Shown here in pieces: positions 34,672 through 43,746 of a stretch of DNA of 64,000 bases (its first letter is position 1; each line of letters starts with the position of its first letter). The notes below the pieces were generated by a model. It saw only the letters and a list, made by a program, of their open reading frames with translations, did not search any database and was not told where the DNA came from. The stretch is from Rossellomorea vietnamensis (lineage in GTDB: Bacteria > Bacillota > Bacilli > Bacillales > Bacillaceae_B): the NCBI RefSeq assembly GCF_025398035.1, contig NZ_CP104558.1, positions 434,001 to 498,000 of the forward strand, read 5' to 3'. The position numbers and the translations under genes were made by a program.

Positions 34672-34699
34672 TTGACAACTCAATAAATCATGATACGAT
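34672..34699 (+). promoter_or_regulatory. SigA promoter of the thiamin operon
   Basis: TTGACA at 34672-34677, a 16-bp spacer and TACGAT at 34694-34699, about 30 bp before the riboswitch. Confidence 0.65.
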
Positions 34700-34729
34700 A
34701 GCATCGAAAACAAAATTTCATAAGACGAT

Positions 34730-34820
34730 CCACTAGGGGTGCCTTCGAAAAGGCTGAGATTAAAGTGTGACTTTAAGACCCTTTGAACCTGATCTGGTTG
34801 AGACCAGCGTAGGGAAGTGG
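34730..34820 (+). promoter_or_regulatory. TPP riboswitch (THI box)
   Basis: Conserved TPP aptamer: AGGGGTGCC near the start, GGCTGAGAT, ACCCTTTGAACCTGATCTGG, and CAGCGTAGGGAAGTGG at the end; CCACT and AGTGG close P1. A terminator at 34863-34909 follows, so TPP binding should stop transcription of the whole operon. Confidence 0.97.
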
Positions 34821-34862
34821 TGTTTGAAGGTCACATAGAATATATTTCTATCATTCTGATCT

Positions 34863-34909
34863 CAAGCCACTTTCTGTATGCTGTATGCATAATGGAAAGT
34901 GGCTTTTTT
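34863..34909 (+). terminator. Riboswitch-controlled terminator
   Basis: AAGCCACTTTC and GAAAGTGGCTT pair around a loop, followed by TTTTT. It is the expression platform of the TPP riboswitch. Confidence 0.88.
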
Positions 34910-34949
34910 GTTGCCCATTTCGGGTCGTCTGGAATAGGAGCAGAAAATC

Positions 34950-35657
34950 ATGACATTTTCAACAGTGTTACGAAACGAAGTCAACGACATTTGGGACACA
35001 AGCTTCGATCATCCTTTCGTCAAAGGGATCGGGGATGGGACTCTCCCCATCGAGAAGTTCAAGTACTACCTCTTGCAAGATGCCTATTACCTTTCACATT
35101 TCTCGAAGGTGCAGGCGCTTGGTGCTGCAAAAGCATTGGACTTACATACCACATCACGAATGGCATCCCACGCGGTAGGAACCAATGAAGCAGAGCTTTC
35201 TCTTCATGAAAATTTCTCTAAACGATTAGGGATCACGGATGAAGAAAAAAAGAATTTCAAACCGGCTCCTACAGCGTACGCTTATACGTCCCATATGTAT
35301 CGTTCCGCAAGATATGGGGGCTTAGCTGATATCCTGGCGGCGATCCTCCCATGTTACTGGCTCTATTATGAGATCGGGGAACGCTTGAAATCATGCACGC
35401 CGGAACAACCGGTGTATCAGGAATGGATTAAGGCATACGGCGGGGAATGGTTTAAAGAGTTAGTGGAGGAACAAATCAATAGGCTTGATGAATTGGCAGG
35501 AACAATGACCTTACACGATAAAGAAAGAATGAAAGAAAATTTCATTATGAGCAGCATCTATGAATGGCAGTTTTGGGAGATGGCTTACACCTTGGAAAAA
35601 TGGCCGTTTCAGAATCCACTGGATGCAGGAAAAGAAATGAGCGAACAACATGTCTAA
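34950..35657 (+). CDS. tenA: Thiaminase II / aminopyrimidine aminohydrolase
   Basis: A 235-aa TenA (B. subtilis 236). The catalytic Cys is in LPCYWLYYEIG near 135, with a Tyr in the helix YYLLQDAYYLS near the N-terminus and a Glu in SSIYEWQFWEMAY near 208. It salvages the pyrimidine part of damaged thiamin by hydrolysing aminomethyl-aminopyrimidine. First gene after the riboswitch terminator; it overlaps ykoE by 8 bases. Confidence 0.95.
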   Translation: MTFSTVLRNEVNDIWDTSFDHPFVKGIGDGTLPIEKFKYYLLQDAYYLSHFSKVQALGAAKALDLHTTSRMASHAVGTNEAELSLHENFSKRLGITDEEKKNFKPAPTAYAYTSHMYRSARYGGLADILAAILPCYWLYYEIGERLKSCTPEQPVYQEWIKAYGGEWFKELVEEQINRLDELAGTMTLHDKERMKENFIMSSIYEWQFWEMAYTLEKWPFQNPLDAGKEMSEQHV

Positions 35658-36228
35658 ATTAAAACTGACCGATATTTTAGTGACGGTGGTCATTTCCATC
35701 ATGTTCGGGGTCATTTATAAGCTGTGGGGTCCATTTTATAACCTGTTGAAGCCGATCGGGTTGCATGCAGATCAACTCATCTATGGGATGTGGTTCATGG
35801 CGGCCACAGTGGCATTCTTGATCATCCGAAAACCCGGTGTCGCCCTTTTAGCCGAAATCGCAGCTTCTTCAGGAGAGTTTCTCATGGGCTCTGAATGGGG
35901 GCTCGAGGTCCTTTTATTCGGAGTCATTCAAGGGTTAATGGCAGAATCGGTTTTCTTCCTGACGAAATACAGACGCTATGATCTTTCGATTATCTGTTTT
36001 GCTGCGTTCGGTTCTGCATGGGGATCCATCTTCATGGATTACATGAAAGGGTATATGGGAGATCTAGTCCTTTGGAATCTGTCATTGTTTATCTTTGCAA
36101 GATTACTGGGATCGATTGTCATTGCAGGTGCAGGATCATTTTATTTGGTCAGGGCCCTCGAGAAAACCGGAGTCACAAGTCTGGTCAGACGTGCAAGTGA
36201 GGATGATTACGATGTATTGAACCAGTAA
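35650..36228 (+). CDS. ykoE: ECF transporter substrate-binding component YkoE
   Basis: A 192-aa integral membrane S-component, about six helices, with the family start TDILVTVVISIMFGVIYKLWGPFYN. With YkoD and YkoC it imports hydroxymethylpyrimidine or thiamin. It overlaps tenA and is followed at once by ykoD. The thiamin-binding partner YkoF of B. subtilis is absent here. Confidence 0.9.
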   Translation: MSKLKLTDILVTVVISIMFGVIYKLWGPFYNLLKPIGLHADQLIYGMWFMAATVAFLIIRKPGVALLAEIAASSGEFLMGSEWGLEVLLFGVIQGLMAESVFFLTKYRRYDLSIICFAAFGSAWGSIFMDYMKGYMGDLVLWNLSLFIFARLLGSIVIAGAGSFYLVRALEKTGVTSLVRRASEDDYDVLNQ

Positions 36229-36242
36229 TGGGGGTGATGCTT

Positions 36243-37670
36243 ATGCATGTCGAAAACCTTGGACTTACCTATCCCGGAACAGGGAAACGGATGTTTAATG
36301 AAGTCAGTCTTTCTATCAATGAAGGGGAGAAAGTATTGCTATTGGGTCCAACAGGATGCGGGAAGTCAACACTTTTACATGTTTTATCCGGAGTGATCCC
36401 CCGCTCCGTCGATGTTCCCATGAGAGCTGCAAAATTGGAGGTATCTGATTCTTATGGCTATGTATTCCAAGATCCGGATTCGCAATTTTGTATGCCATTT
36501 GTGGATGAAGAATTAGCCTTTGTGCTGGAGAATTTACGGATTTCCCGTGAAGAGATGAAAGAGGAAATACAAAGGCTGCTATCGGAGGTGGGACTGGAAC
36601 TTGAGGATCCCCATACGAAAATCTCAACATTATCAGGAGGCATGAAGCAGAAATTGGCCATTGCTTCTGCGCTTGCCCTGAGACCCGATACCTTGTTCCT
36701 GGACGAACCGACTTCATTATTGGATGAGGAAAGTACAAAGTCTGTCTGGAAGACAATCAAAGAAATCGGTTTAGATAAAACCCTGGTGATCGTTGAGCAT
36801 AAACTTGATCACGTTCTGGACATGATCGATCGAATCATTCTTTTCGATGTCGATGGAACCATCAGGGCTGATGGAGCGAAAGAGTGGATCTTGAACAAAT
36901 ACAAATTTACGTTGAAAAACTTGGGTGTGTGGTACCCGGGCGCATGGGAGGAATATCTGTCATCCCGCCAGATGAGGGAGAGTCCCTCATTCGGACCTGT
37001 GATTGCAAGAATGGAGGACTTTAAAGGCTATATTCAAAAGAAAGAGAAGATTCACCTGTCCTATGCCGTGATCCGCAAAGGGGAATGGATTGCTGTTACA
37101 GGAAGGAATGGTGCAGGGAAATCAACGTTACTGCACAGCTTAATGAAATTCAACCGTACTAGCGGGACGTACGAATTAAACGGAGTACAGATGAAAGGGA
37201 AAAAGATTTCACAAGAATGTGCCTTCGTTTTTCAAAATCCTGAATTACAGTTTGTCACCCATTCCGTTTTTGACGAAGTGGCCTATGGTTACCGGCTAAA
37301 GGATTTGAGCGAAGAGAGCATAGAGAGAAAGGTTTATGAGCTACTCCAGCGATTCAACCTTCATTCATTTAAGGAGCAACATCCTTATTCGTTATCCGTG
37401 GGTCAAAAACGCAGACTGAGTGTTGCAGCTTCCATCGTTCCCGGTAAGGAGATTCTGTTATTGGATGAACCGACCTTCGGACAGGACGCTCACAATACAT
37501 TTGAATTGCTCGAAATGCTTCTTGAGTTACAGAGTGAAGGAGTCACCATCTTGATGGTGACTCATGATATCAGAATCACCCAACACTATGCAACCAGGAT
37601 ATGGACCGTTGAAGAAGGAAGAGTAGTTAAAGATGCGGATGTAGAAGCAGCGAGGAGTGAAGCCTTATGA
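36243..37670 (+). CDS. ykoD: ECF transporter double ATPase YkoD
   Basis: A 475-aa fused ABC ATPase with two nucleotide-binding domains: first GPTGCGKST with STLSGGMKQ and LFLDEP, second GRNGAGKST with YSLSVGQKRR and LLLDEP. Together they energise the ECF importer. ATG 36243 is preferred because GGGGTGAT (36231-36238) precedes it. Overlaps ykoC by 4 bases. Confidence 0.92.
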   Translation: MHVENLGLTYPGTGKRMFNEVSLSINEGEKVLLLGPTGCGKSTLLHVLSGVIPRSVDVPMRAAKLEVSDSYGYVFQDPDSQFCMPFVDEELAFVLENLRISREEMKEEIQRLLSEVGLELEDPHTKISTLSGGMKQKLAIASALALRPDTLFLDEPTSLLDEESTKSVWKTIKEIGLDKTLVIVEHKLDHVLDMIDRIILFDVDGTIRADGAKEWILNKYKFTLKNLGVWYPGAWEEYLSSRQMRESPSFGPVIARMEDFKGYIQKKEKIHLSYAVIRKGEWIAVTGRNGAGKSTLLHSLMKFNRTSGTYELNGVQMKGKKISQECAFVFQNPELQFVTHSVFDEVAYGYRLKDLSEESIERKVYELLQRFNLHSFKEQHPYSLSVGQKRRLSVAASIVPGKEILLLDEPTFGQDAHNTFELLEMLLELQSEGVTILMVTHDIRITQHYATRIWTVEEGRVVKDADVEAARSEAL

Positions 37671-38470
37671 ATATGGAAATCACTCATAAACACACCTGGC
37701 TTCATCGCATCAACCCGAGTATCAAGTTGCTCATGATAATCACACTTTTTCTGTTTTTACTATTCATTCATTACCTGAACTGGCTCGTGTATTTGACCTT
37801 GTTCGCTTTCCTCTTATTGTGGTCATTCTCTGGATATTCAAAGAGGGTAGTGACGCTGATGGCCATGCCATTTTTCCTTGTCTTTCTCTCTACGGCATCT
37901 TCGATGATCATGTTTGGGAAAGGGGAGACGACGTGGTTTGCCTGGGGGATGATCCATGTGACAGAGGAAAGTTTTTATAGGGGGGGTCACATTGGTTTAA
38001 GGGCATTCCTATTCGCTGTTTTAGGTTTATTGTTTGCTCTGACGACGAGACCTGTCCTCCTGTTTTATTCACTTATGCAACAATTGGGCCTTAAGCCGAA
38101 GTACGCTTATAGTTTTATGGCCGGTATAAGGCTGATCCCCATCATGATTGAAGAATTCACTACCATTCGGAATGCACTGAAAGTCAGGGGCACCCGTGAA
38201 CGAACGGGCTATTCGAAACTTTTCCATACCATACAGTCTTATTCCATCCCCTTGCTGGCACAAAGTATCAGGAGGGCTCACAGAATTGCAGTTGCCATGG
38301 ATACGAAAGGCTTTGAGGGTGATGGGGAGAGAACCTATTTCTACAAAGTCGGATTATCGAAATTTGATGGCTATTTTATGGGGAGCATCATACTCATGGT
38401 TTCCATAAGTTACATTCTTTCTATTTATCTACCACTATTTCCGACGGGAGATGTTCGCTATGGAAATTGA
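37667..38470 (+). CDS. ykoC: ECF transporter transmembrane component YkoC
   Basis: A 267-aa T-component (CbiQ-like) with about five membrane segments and the coupling motifs AGIRLIPIMIEEFTTIRNALKVRGTR and SIRRAHRIAVAMDTKGF, which contact the ATPases. It overlaps ykoD and tenI. Confidence 0.9.
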   Translation: MNMEITHKHTWLHRINPSIKLLMIITLFLFLLFIHYLNWLVYLTLFAFLLLWSFSGYSKRVVTLMAMPFFLVFLSTASSMIMFGKGETTWFAWGMIHVTEESFYRGGHIGLRAFLFAVLGLLFALTTRPVLLFYSLMQQLGLKPKYAYSFMAGIRLIPIMIEEFTTIRNALKVRGTRERTGYSKLFHTIQSYSIPLLAQSIRRAHRIAVAMDTKGFEGDGERTYFYKVGLSKFDGYFMGSIILMVSISYILSIYLPLFPTGDVRYGN

Positions 38471-39101
38471 AAACAGAAGACGGCTACATGTCATTTCCAC
38501 TGGTCAGCAATCAAGGGAAGTATTGGTGGAAATATCGAAAACCATTCACCCCTATATCGATATGCTTCATATCCGTGAAAAAACCTGGACAGCTGCGGAG
38601 TTGATTGAAACCGTTGATGAATTAACAGCTGCTGGTATTCCGTTAAGGAAGCTGTGCATCAATGATCGTGCAGACATCGCTTGGATGAAACATGTGAGAG
38701 GAGTCCAGCTTTCGCATCATAGTGCTCCTGTTGCTCTTGTGAAGGAACGTTTTCCAACTTTGAAGGTCGGTTCATCGGTGCACAGCATGCAAGAAGCACT
38801 TTGGGCATGTGACGAAGGAGCCGATTTTCTCCTATATGGGAATATCTATGAAACAACGTCGAAACCAGGGAAGCAAGGCACAGGGATTGTCAATTTGGAA
38901 GACATCGTATTGAACATTCCCCTTCCCATCATCGCCATCGGGGGGATTACACCCGGACGGGTTGAGGACATTTTGAGAACCGGGGCTAAAGGTATCGCGG
39001 TATTATCGGGGATCTTTCTTTCAGAAGACCCTCTTGAAGCAGTACGGGCTTATTATATGGCGATCCATAAGGAGGTGAAACAGCTTGGCGAAACCATATG
39101 A
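38460..39101 (+). CDS. tenI: Thiazole tautomerase TenI
   Basis: A 213-aa TIM-barrel protein with the phosphate-binding motif IAIGGITPGRVEDILRTGAKGIAVLSGIF. It aromatises the thiazole phosphate made by ThiG. ATG 38460 fits GGGAG at 38444-38448; ATG 38451 lies only a few bases after it. The gene overlaps the ykoC end and the thiO start. Confidence 0.9.
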   Translation: MEIENRRRLHVISTGQQSREVLVEISKTIHPYIDMLHIREKTWTAAELIETVDELTAAGIPLRKLCINDRADIAWMKHVRGVQLSHHSAPVALVKERFPTLKVGSSVHSMQEALWACDEGADFLLYGNIYETTSKPGKQGTGIVNLEDIVLNIPLPIIAIGGITPGRVEDILRTGAKGIAVLSGIFLSEDPLEAVRAYYMAIHKEVKQLGETI

Positions 39102-40182
39102 TGTGGTGATCGTAGGGGGAGGTGTGATCGGCTGCTCGATTCTGTATCAGCTTTCCAAAAGAGGAAAAAAAGGATTGCTGATTGAGAAGGAACAATTGGC
39201 ATCCAGAGCCTCAAAAGCTGCAGCGGGGATGCTAGGGGTCCATACGGAGCTCAATGGGGGAAGCCCCCTCTATCGCCTGGCGCAGAAAAGCCGGAATATG
39301 TACCCTGCCCTTGCACAGGAATTAAAAGAACTAACCGGTATGGATATAGAGTATATGGAAAATGGAATGATCAAACTGGCAAGGACAGAGAAAGAGGCAC
39401 AGACGTTAGTAAGTGTTGCTTCCAAAATGGATCAGGATGAAGGGGTTGAATGGCTATCCTCTCCAAAACTATCAACCTTCGAACCTTATCTCTCTAAGCA
39501 GGCAACCGGCGGTTTATTCATTCCGCGTGACGGGAACGTGTCGGCCGCAAAGCTGACAAAAGCACTGGGCCACGCGTCAGTCAGACTAGGGGCTGATATC
39601 AAGGAGTATACGGAAGTCCATGACTTTATTGTTGAAGGAAGCAGGATAGTGGGAGTACAAACATCGATCGGCCCCTATCATGCATCTGAAATCATCGTTG
39701 CAGGCGGTGCGTGGAGTCAATCACTACTGGAGAGAGTCGGCTTGACACTTCACTCTTTTCCAGTTAAAGGTGAATGCTTTTCGGTGAAATACTCCAGGAA
39801 ATTGGTGGAGAGGACCATTTTCACCGAGGGCTGCTACATTGTCCCAAAGGTGGGTGGCCGATTTTTAATAGGAGCAACAGAACATGCGCACACCTTTGAT
39901 GAAACCATTTCCGTTAGTGGAATGATGAGTTTAATGCAGAAAGCTACAGACATTTTACCAGACCTGATCCATGCTGATTGGGAAAGAGCCTGGTCAGGGA
40001 TACGGCCTCAAACAAAAGGAGGACTGCCTGTCATCGGAAGAAGCGAAAGCTTTGAAGGGCTTTCCATTGCAACGGGCCACTACCGGAATGGCATCCTCCT
40101 TGCTCCCATAACGGGAGTCATGATGGCAGACCTGATGGAAGGCAAAGAGAATCCATTACTACATTCACACATGGGGAGTTGA
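39085..40182 (+). CDS. thiO: Glycine oxidase ThiO
   Basis: A 365-aa FAD-dependent oxidase. The dinucleotide-binding motif VVIVGGGVIGCSILYQL is at the N-terminus; YRNGILLAPITG at the C-terminus binds FAD. It turns glycine into the imine used by ThiG. TTG 39085 follows AGGAGGTGA. Overlaps tenI by 17 bases. Confidence 0.93.
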   Translation: MAKPYDVVIVGGGVIGCSILYQLSKRGKKGLLIEKEQLASRASKAAAGMLGVHTELNGGSPLYRLAQKSRNMYPALAQELKELTGMDIEYMENGMIKLARTEKEAQTLVSVASKMDQDEGVEWLSSPKLSTFEPYLSKQATGGLFIPRDGNVSAAKLTKALGHASVRLGADIKEYTEVHDFIVEGSRIVGVQTSIGPYHASEIIVAGGAWSQSLLERVGLTLHSFPVKGECFSVKYSRKLVERTIFTEGCYIVPKVGGRFLIGATEHAHTFDETISVSGMMSLMQKATDILPDLIHADWERAWSGIRPQTKGGLPVIGRSESFEGLSIATGHYRNGILLAPITGVMMADLMEGKENPLLHSHMGS

Positions 40183-40186
40183 GAAA

Positions 40187-40390
40187 GTGGAATTAAGGAT
40201 TAATGGACAGCTGGTGACCGTGCCAGACACAGTCACGACGATAGACGATCTCATACACCATTATAAATTGAAGAATCGTACAATCATGGTCGAAAAAAAT
40301 CACATTATATTACGGGCATACGAGCATGAAAAGGCAACAGTTGAAAATGGAGATACCATTGAATTGGTCCAATTTGTAGGAGGCGGTTGA
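40187..40390 (+). CDS. thiS: Thiamin sulfur carrier ThiS
   Basis: A 67-aa ubiquitin-like protein. The C-terminus VGGG supplies the Gly-Gly end that is adenylated by ThiF and turned into a thiocarboxylate. GTG 40187 follows GGGGAG. ThiG follows after 1 base, so translation is coupled. Confidence 0.93.
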   Translation: MELRINGQLVTVPDTVTTIDDLIHHYKLKNRTIMVEKNHIILRAYEHEKATVENGDTIELVQFVGGG

Positions 40391-40391
40391 T

Positions 40392-41156
40392 ATGTTAAAA
40401 ATCGGAAATTATACATTTCATTCAAGATTATTGTTAGGGACAGGAAAGTATCCTGCTTTTGATATCCAGAAGGAAGCTGTGGAGGTTTCTGGAACAGAGA
40501 TTCTTACGTTCACGGTAAGGAGGATGAATATATTCGAGCCCAGTCAACCCAACTTCTTGGAAAAACTCGATTTGGAGAGCTATTCATTATTACCGAACAC
40601 GGCTGGCGCAAAAACTGCTAGTGAAGCGGTGCGGCATGCACAGTTAGCCAGGGCATCAGGACTTTGTGACATGATCAAGGTGGAAGTAATCGGATGTGAT
40701 AAAACACTATTGCCTGACCCGGTTGAAACACTGAAGGCAACGGAAGAACTGCTTAAAGAAGGATTTACGGTCCTCCCATATACTTCCGATGATGTGGTTC
40801 TTGCCAGAAAATTGGAAGAGTTGGGCGCTCATGCCATTATGCCCGGTGCATCCCCGATCGGATCTGGGCAGGGAATAGTAAACCCGGTAAACCTCCGTTT
40901 CATTATTGAACAGGCAAGCGTACCGGTCATCGTGGATGCTGGAATCGGTTCTCCTGCTGATGCCGCCTATGCTATGGAACTTGGTGCAGATGCTGTGTTG
41001 TTGAACACGGCAGTATCACAAGCAAAAGATCCGGTCAAGATGGCCAATGCCATGAGGCTTGCAATCGAGGGTGGCCGTTTTGGATATGAAGCCGGAAGAA
41101 TCCCCCGGAAGCGCTATGCATCAGCTAGCAGTCCGATGGAGGGGATGAGTGTTTGA
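40392..41156 (+). CDS. thiG: Thiazole synthase ThiG
   Basis: A 254-aa TIM-barrel enzyme. Visible are LLLGTGKYP near the start, the Schiff-base Lys in MIKVEVIG near 96, [11 protein letters not shown] near 152 and [26 protein letters not shown] near 185. It joins deoxyxylulose phosphate, the ThiO imine and sulfur from ThiS. Confidence 0.96.
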   Translation: MLKIGNYTFHSRLLLGTGKYPAFDIQKEAVEVSGTEILTFTVRRMNIFEPSQPNFLEKLDLESYSLLPNTAGAKTASEAVRHAQLARASGLCDMIKVEVIGCDKTLLPDPVETLKATEELLKEGFTVLPYTSDDVVLARKLEELGAHAIMPGASPIGSGQGIVNPVNLRFIIEQASVPVIVDAGIGSPADAAYAMELGADAVLLNTAVSQAKDPVKMANAMRLAIEGGRFGYEAGRIPRKRYASASSPMEGMSV

Positions 41157-42175
41157 ATGAGGAGAGATATTCAAGACAAATTTTATTTTCACCCATTGGA
41201 AGTGAAGGTCAGGAAAGAATAAGGGATAAACATGTACTGGTCATTGGAGCAGGAGCTTTGGGCACGGGGAACGCAGAAGTCCTCGTTCGTGCCGGCATCG
41301 GAAAGCTGACGATCGTGGACCGTGATTACGTCGAATGGAGCAATCTGCAGCGACAGCAGCTCTACAATGAAGAAGATGCAAAAAGTCGACTACCGAAGGC
41401 GATCGCTGCCAAAAAGAGACTGGGGGAAATTAATTCAACAGTTGATATCGAAGCACATATTCTCGATGTCATGCCTGAAGAGTTAGTGAACTTGGCCATG
41501 GGTGCAGACCTGATCATCGATGCTACAGATAACTTTGAAACGAGGATGATCATAAATGATGTATCTCAAAAATATTCCATTCCCTGGATCTATGGAGCAT
41601 GCGTGGGGAGCTATGGCATTTCATTCAGCATTCTCCCCGGTGTCACACCTTGCCTTCACTGTTTAATCGATGAAGTTCCGATAGGGGGCTTGACCTGTGA
41701 TACAGCAGGAATCATCAGTCCTGCCGTCTCACAGGTGGTCGCCCATCAAACAACAGAGGCACTAAAAATGTTGGTGGAAGATTATGAATCTCTCAGCCAT
41801 AGGCTCGTCTCTTTCGATTTATGGAAAAATGAACATACGTCTCTTGATGTAAGGAAGTTGAAAAAAGAAGAGTGTCCCTCGTGTGGTGTTCATCGAATGT
41901 ACCCAAGTCTTCGATATGAGAATCAAACGAAAACGGCCGTCCTATGTGGACGGGATTCCGTGCAAATCCGGCCAGCGTCAAGGCACTCTGTTAATCTCTT
42001 GGACATTTCAAAAACACTTGAGAACCAGGGCAAGCAAGTGGAAAGGAATCCTTATTTGATCAGGTTCAAGGTCGATTCCCTCCAAATAGTTTTATTTTAT
42101 GACGGACGGGCGCTTATCCATGGAACGAAAGAAATGAAGGAAGCAAAATCAATTTATCATCGTTATTTTGGTTGA
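41153..42175 (+). CDS. thiF: ThiF/MoeB-type adenylyltransferase
   Basis: A 340-aa E1-like enzyme. The nucleotide motif [17 protein letters not shown] is at about 29-45, and CLHC with a later CPSC form the zinc site. It adenylates ThiS. The C-terminus (about 245-340) is an extra rhodanese-less extension. TTG/ATG start overlaps thiG by 4 bases. Confidence 0.9.
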   Translation: MNEERYSRQILFSPIGSEGQERIRDKHVLVIGAGALGTGNAEVLVRAGIGKLTIVDRDYVEWSNLQRQQLYNEEDAKSRLPKAIAAKKRLGEINSTVDIEAHILDVMPEELVNLAMGADLIIDATDNFETRMIINDVSQKYSIPWIYGACVGSYGISFSILPGVTPCLHCLIDEVPIGGLTCDTAGIISPAVSQVVAHQTTEALKMLVEDYESLSHRLVSFDLWKNEHTSLDVRKLKKEECPSCGVHRMYPSLRYENQTKTAVLCGRDSVQIRPASRHSVNLLDISKTLENQGKQVERNPYLIRFKVDSLQIVLFYDGRALIHGTKEMKEAKSIYHRYFG

Positions 42176-42191
42176 AAGAGGAGTGTGACAG

Positions 42192-43001
42192 ATGGTATAT
42201 AAAGCATTGACGATTGCAGGGTCGGATAGCGGTGGCGGCGCCGGGATTCAGGCGGATTTAAAAACGTTTCAAGAGTGTCATGTTTATGGGATGTCTGCCG
42301 TAACAGCCGTGACAGCTCAAAATACAAAAGGGGTGCAGGGTGTATTTCCATCGTCGGCATCAGAAGTCTTGGAACAATTGACTTCCATTAATGAAGATTT
42401 GCCACCCGAAGCCGTAAAAACCGGAATGTTGGTGAATGATGAGATCATTGCTTCTGTTGCGGATTTCGCAAGCTCCTCCGGATGGGAGAAGCTTATAGTG
42501 GATCCTGTGATGATTGCGAAAGGGGGAGCTTCTTTATTAGGAGAAAAATCCATTGAAGCGTTGATCAATCGTCTGATCCCGGTTGCTTACGTCATCACAC
42601 CCAATATCCCTGAAGCAGAAGCTTTAACGGGAAGAGAGATACGGGATGTTGGTGATTGCCGGAAAGCTGCTGAGGACCTATACGGGATGGGGGCCAAACA
42701 TGTGATCATTAAAGGCGGTCACCAATCACAATCTCAATCATCTTATGCGACTGACATTCTTTATGACGGGAAAGAATTCTTTGAGTTTACAAGTCCAAGA
42801 ATTTCTACACCCCATACGCATGGAACGGGCTGTACGTTCTCTGCGGTCATCACGGCAGAATTGGCAAAAGGGAACCCCGTCTTTGATTCAGTCCATACTG
42901 CCAAGGGATTTATTACAGCTGCCATCTCACATTCTCTCGGCATCGGGAATGGACATGGGCCAACGAATCATTGGGCCTATCATGAAGGAGTCAATCTATG
43001 A
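42192..43001 (+). CDS. thiD: Hydroxymethylpyrimidine (phosphate) kinase ThiD
   Basis: A 269-aa ribokinase-fold kinase. AGSDSGGGAGIQADLKTF is near the start, and GTGCTFSAVITAELAKG near 215 holds the catalytic region. It phosphorylates HMP and HMP-P. GAGGAGTG precedes the ATG; overlaps thiE by 4 bases. Confidence 0.95.
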   Translation: MVYKALTIAGSDSGGGAGIQADLKTFQECHVYGMSAVTAVTAQNTKGVQGVFPSSASEVLEQLTSINEDLPPEAVKTGMLVNDEIIASVADFASSSGWEKLIVDPVMIAKGGASLLGEKSIEALINRLIPVAYVITPNIPEAEALTGREIRDVGDCRKAAEDLYGMGAKHVIIKGGHQSQSQSSYATDILYDGKEFFEFTSPRISTPHTHGTGCTFSAVITAELAKGNPVFDSVHTAKGFITAAISHSLGIGNGHGPTNHWAYHEGVNL

Positions 43002-43642
43002 ATCTTAGAGACTCCTTAAAGCTATATTTCGTGATGGGCAGTCAAAATTGTGAAAGATCTCCTGTCGATGTATTGGAAGAAGCACTCTCGGGCGGGGTTA
43101 CCATGTTTCAATTTCGGGAAAAGGGGAATCGCTGTCTGGAGGGAAAGCCCATGATGGAACTGGCTCTTGAACTCCAGCATGTATGTCAAAAGTACAGGGT
43201 TCCCTTTATTATCAATGATGATGTGGAGCTGGCTTTGAAAATGGGTGCAGATGGTGTACATATAGGACAGGAGGACGAATCAATCGGAGCGGTCCGAAAG
43301 AAGTTGGGTGATAAAATACTTGGGATTTCCGCTCATAATGTGAGGGAAGCACAACTCGCTTTAGAATCGGGAGCGGATTATCTGGGTGTGGGTCCCATGT
43401 TTCAAACTACAACTAAGAATGATTGCAGACCCGTCCAAGGACCAAAGGTGATTGAATCAATGAGAAAAATGGGGATCCGCCTCCCCGTGGTCGGAATTGG
43501 AGGCATCCATTCGGGAAATGTCCATAAAGTAATGGAAGCAGGCTCCGATGGTGTGGCTGTCATCTCGGCGATTTCAAAACATCCTGAGCGTACTCATACT
43601 CTCTTTCAAGGGGTTCAGGATAGTTTGTTAAAATCTTTCTGA
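42998..43642 (+). CDS. thiE: Thiamin phosphate synthase ThiE
   Basis: A 214-aa TIM-barrel enzyme. The start LYFVMGSQNC, QFREKGN, INDDVELALKMGADGVHIGQED and GVGPMFQTTTKNDC are all typical, as is VVGIGGIHSGNV. It joins the pyrimidine and thiazole halves. Last gene of the TPP operon. Confidence 0.95.
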   Translation: MNLRDSLKLYFVMGSQNCERSPVDVLEEALSGGVTMFQFREKGNRCLEGKPMMELALELQHVCQKYRVPFIINDDVELALKMGADGVHIGQEDESIGAVRKKLGDKILGISAHNVREAQLALESGADYLGVGPMFQTTTKNDCRPVQGPKVIESMRKMGIRLPVVGIGGIHSGNVHKVMEAGSDGVAVISAISKHPERTHTLFQGVQDSLLKSF

Positions 43643-43687
43643 AAATCACCGGACAAAAACAACATATCCTGCCCTCCTCTATCATAC

Positions 43688-43717
43688 GATACAGTAGACC
43701 CCGGTCTAACTTGTATC
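43688..43717. promoter_or_regulatory. Inverted repeat upstream of tcyP
   Basis: GATACAGTAGACC-CC-GGTCTAACTTGTATC: TAGACC/GGTCTA arms extended by GATACA/TTGTATC with a small bulge. It lies 30 bp before the ATG and could be an operator or a small hairpin. Binding protein unknown. Confidence 0.4.
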
Positions 43718-43746
43718 ACCATCATCGATAAGAGGGAGGGTTTAGA

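Noticed and set aside
43643..43746. T-box or S-box leader before tcyP
   Set aside because: The 104-bp gap lacks the T-box GGUGG sequence and the SAM core; only a short inverted repeat is seen.
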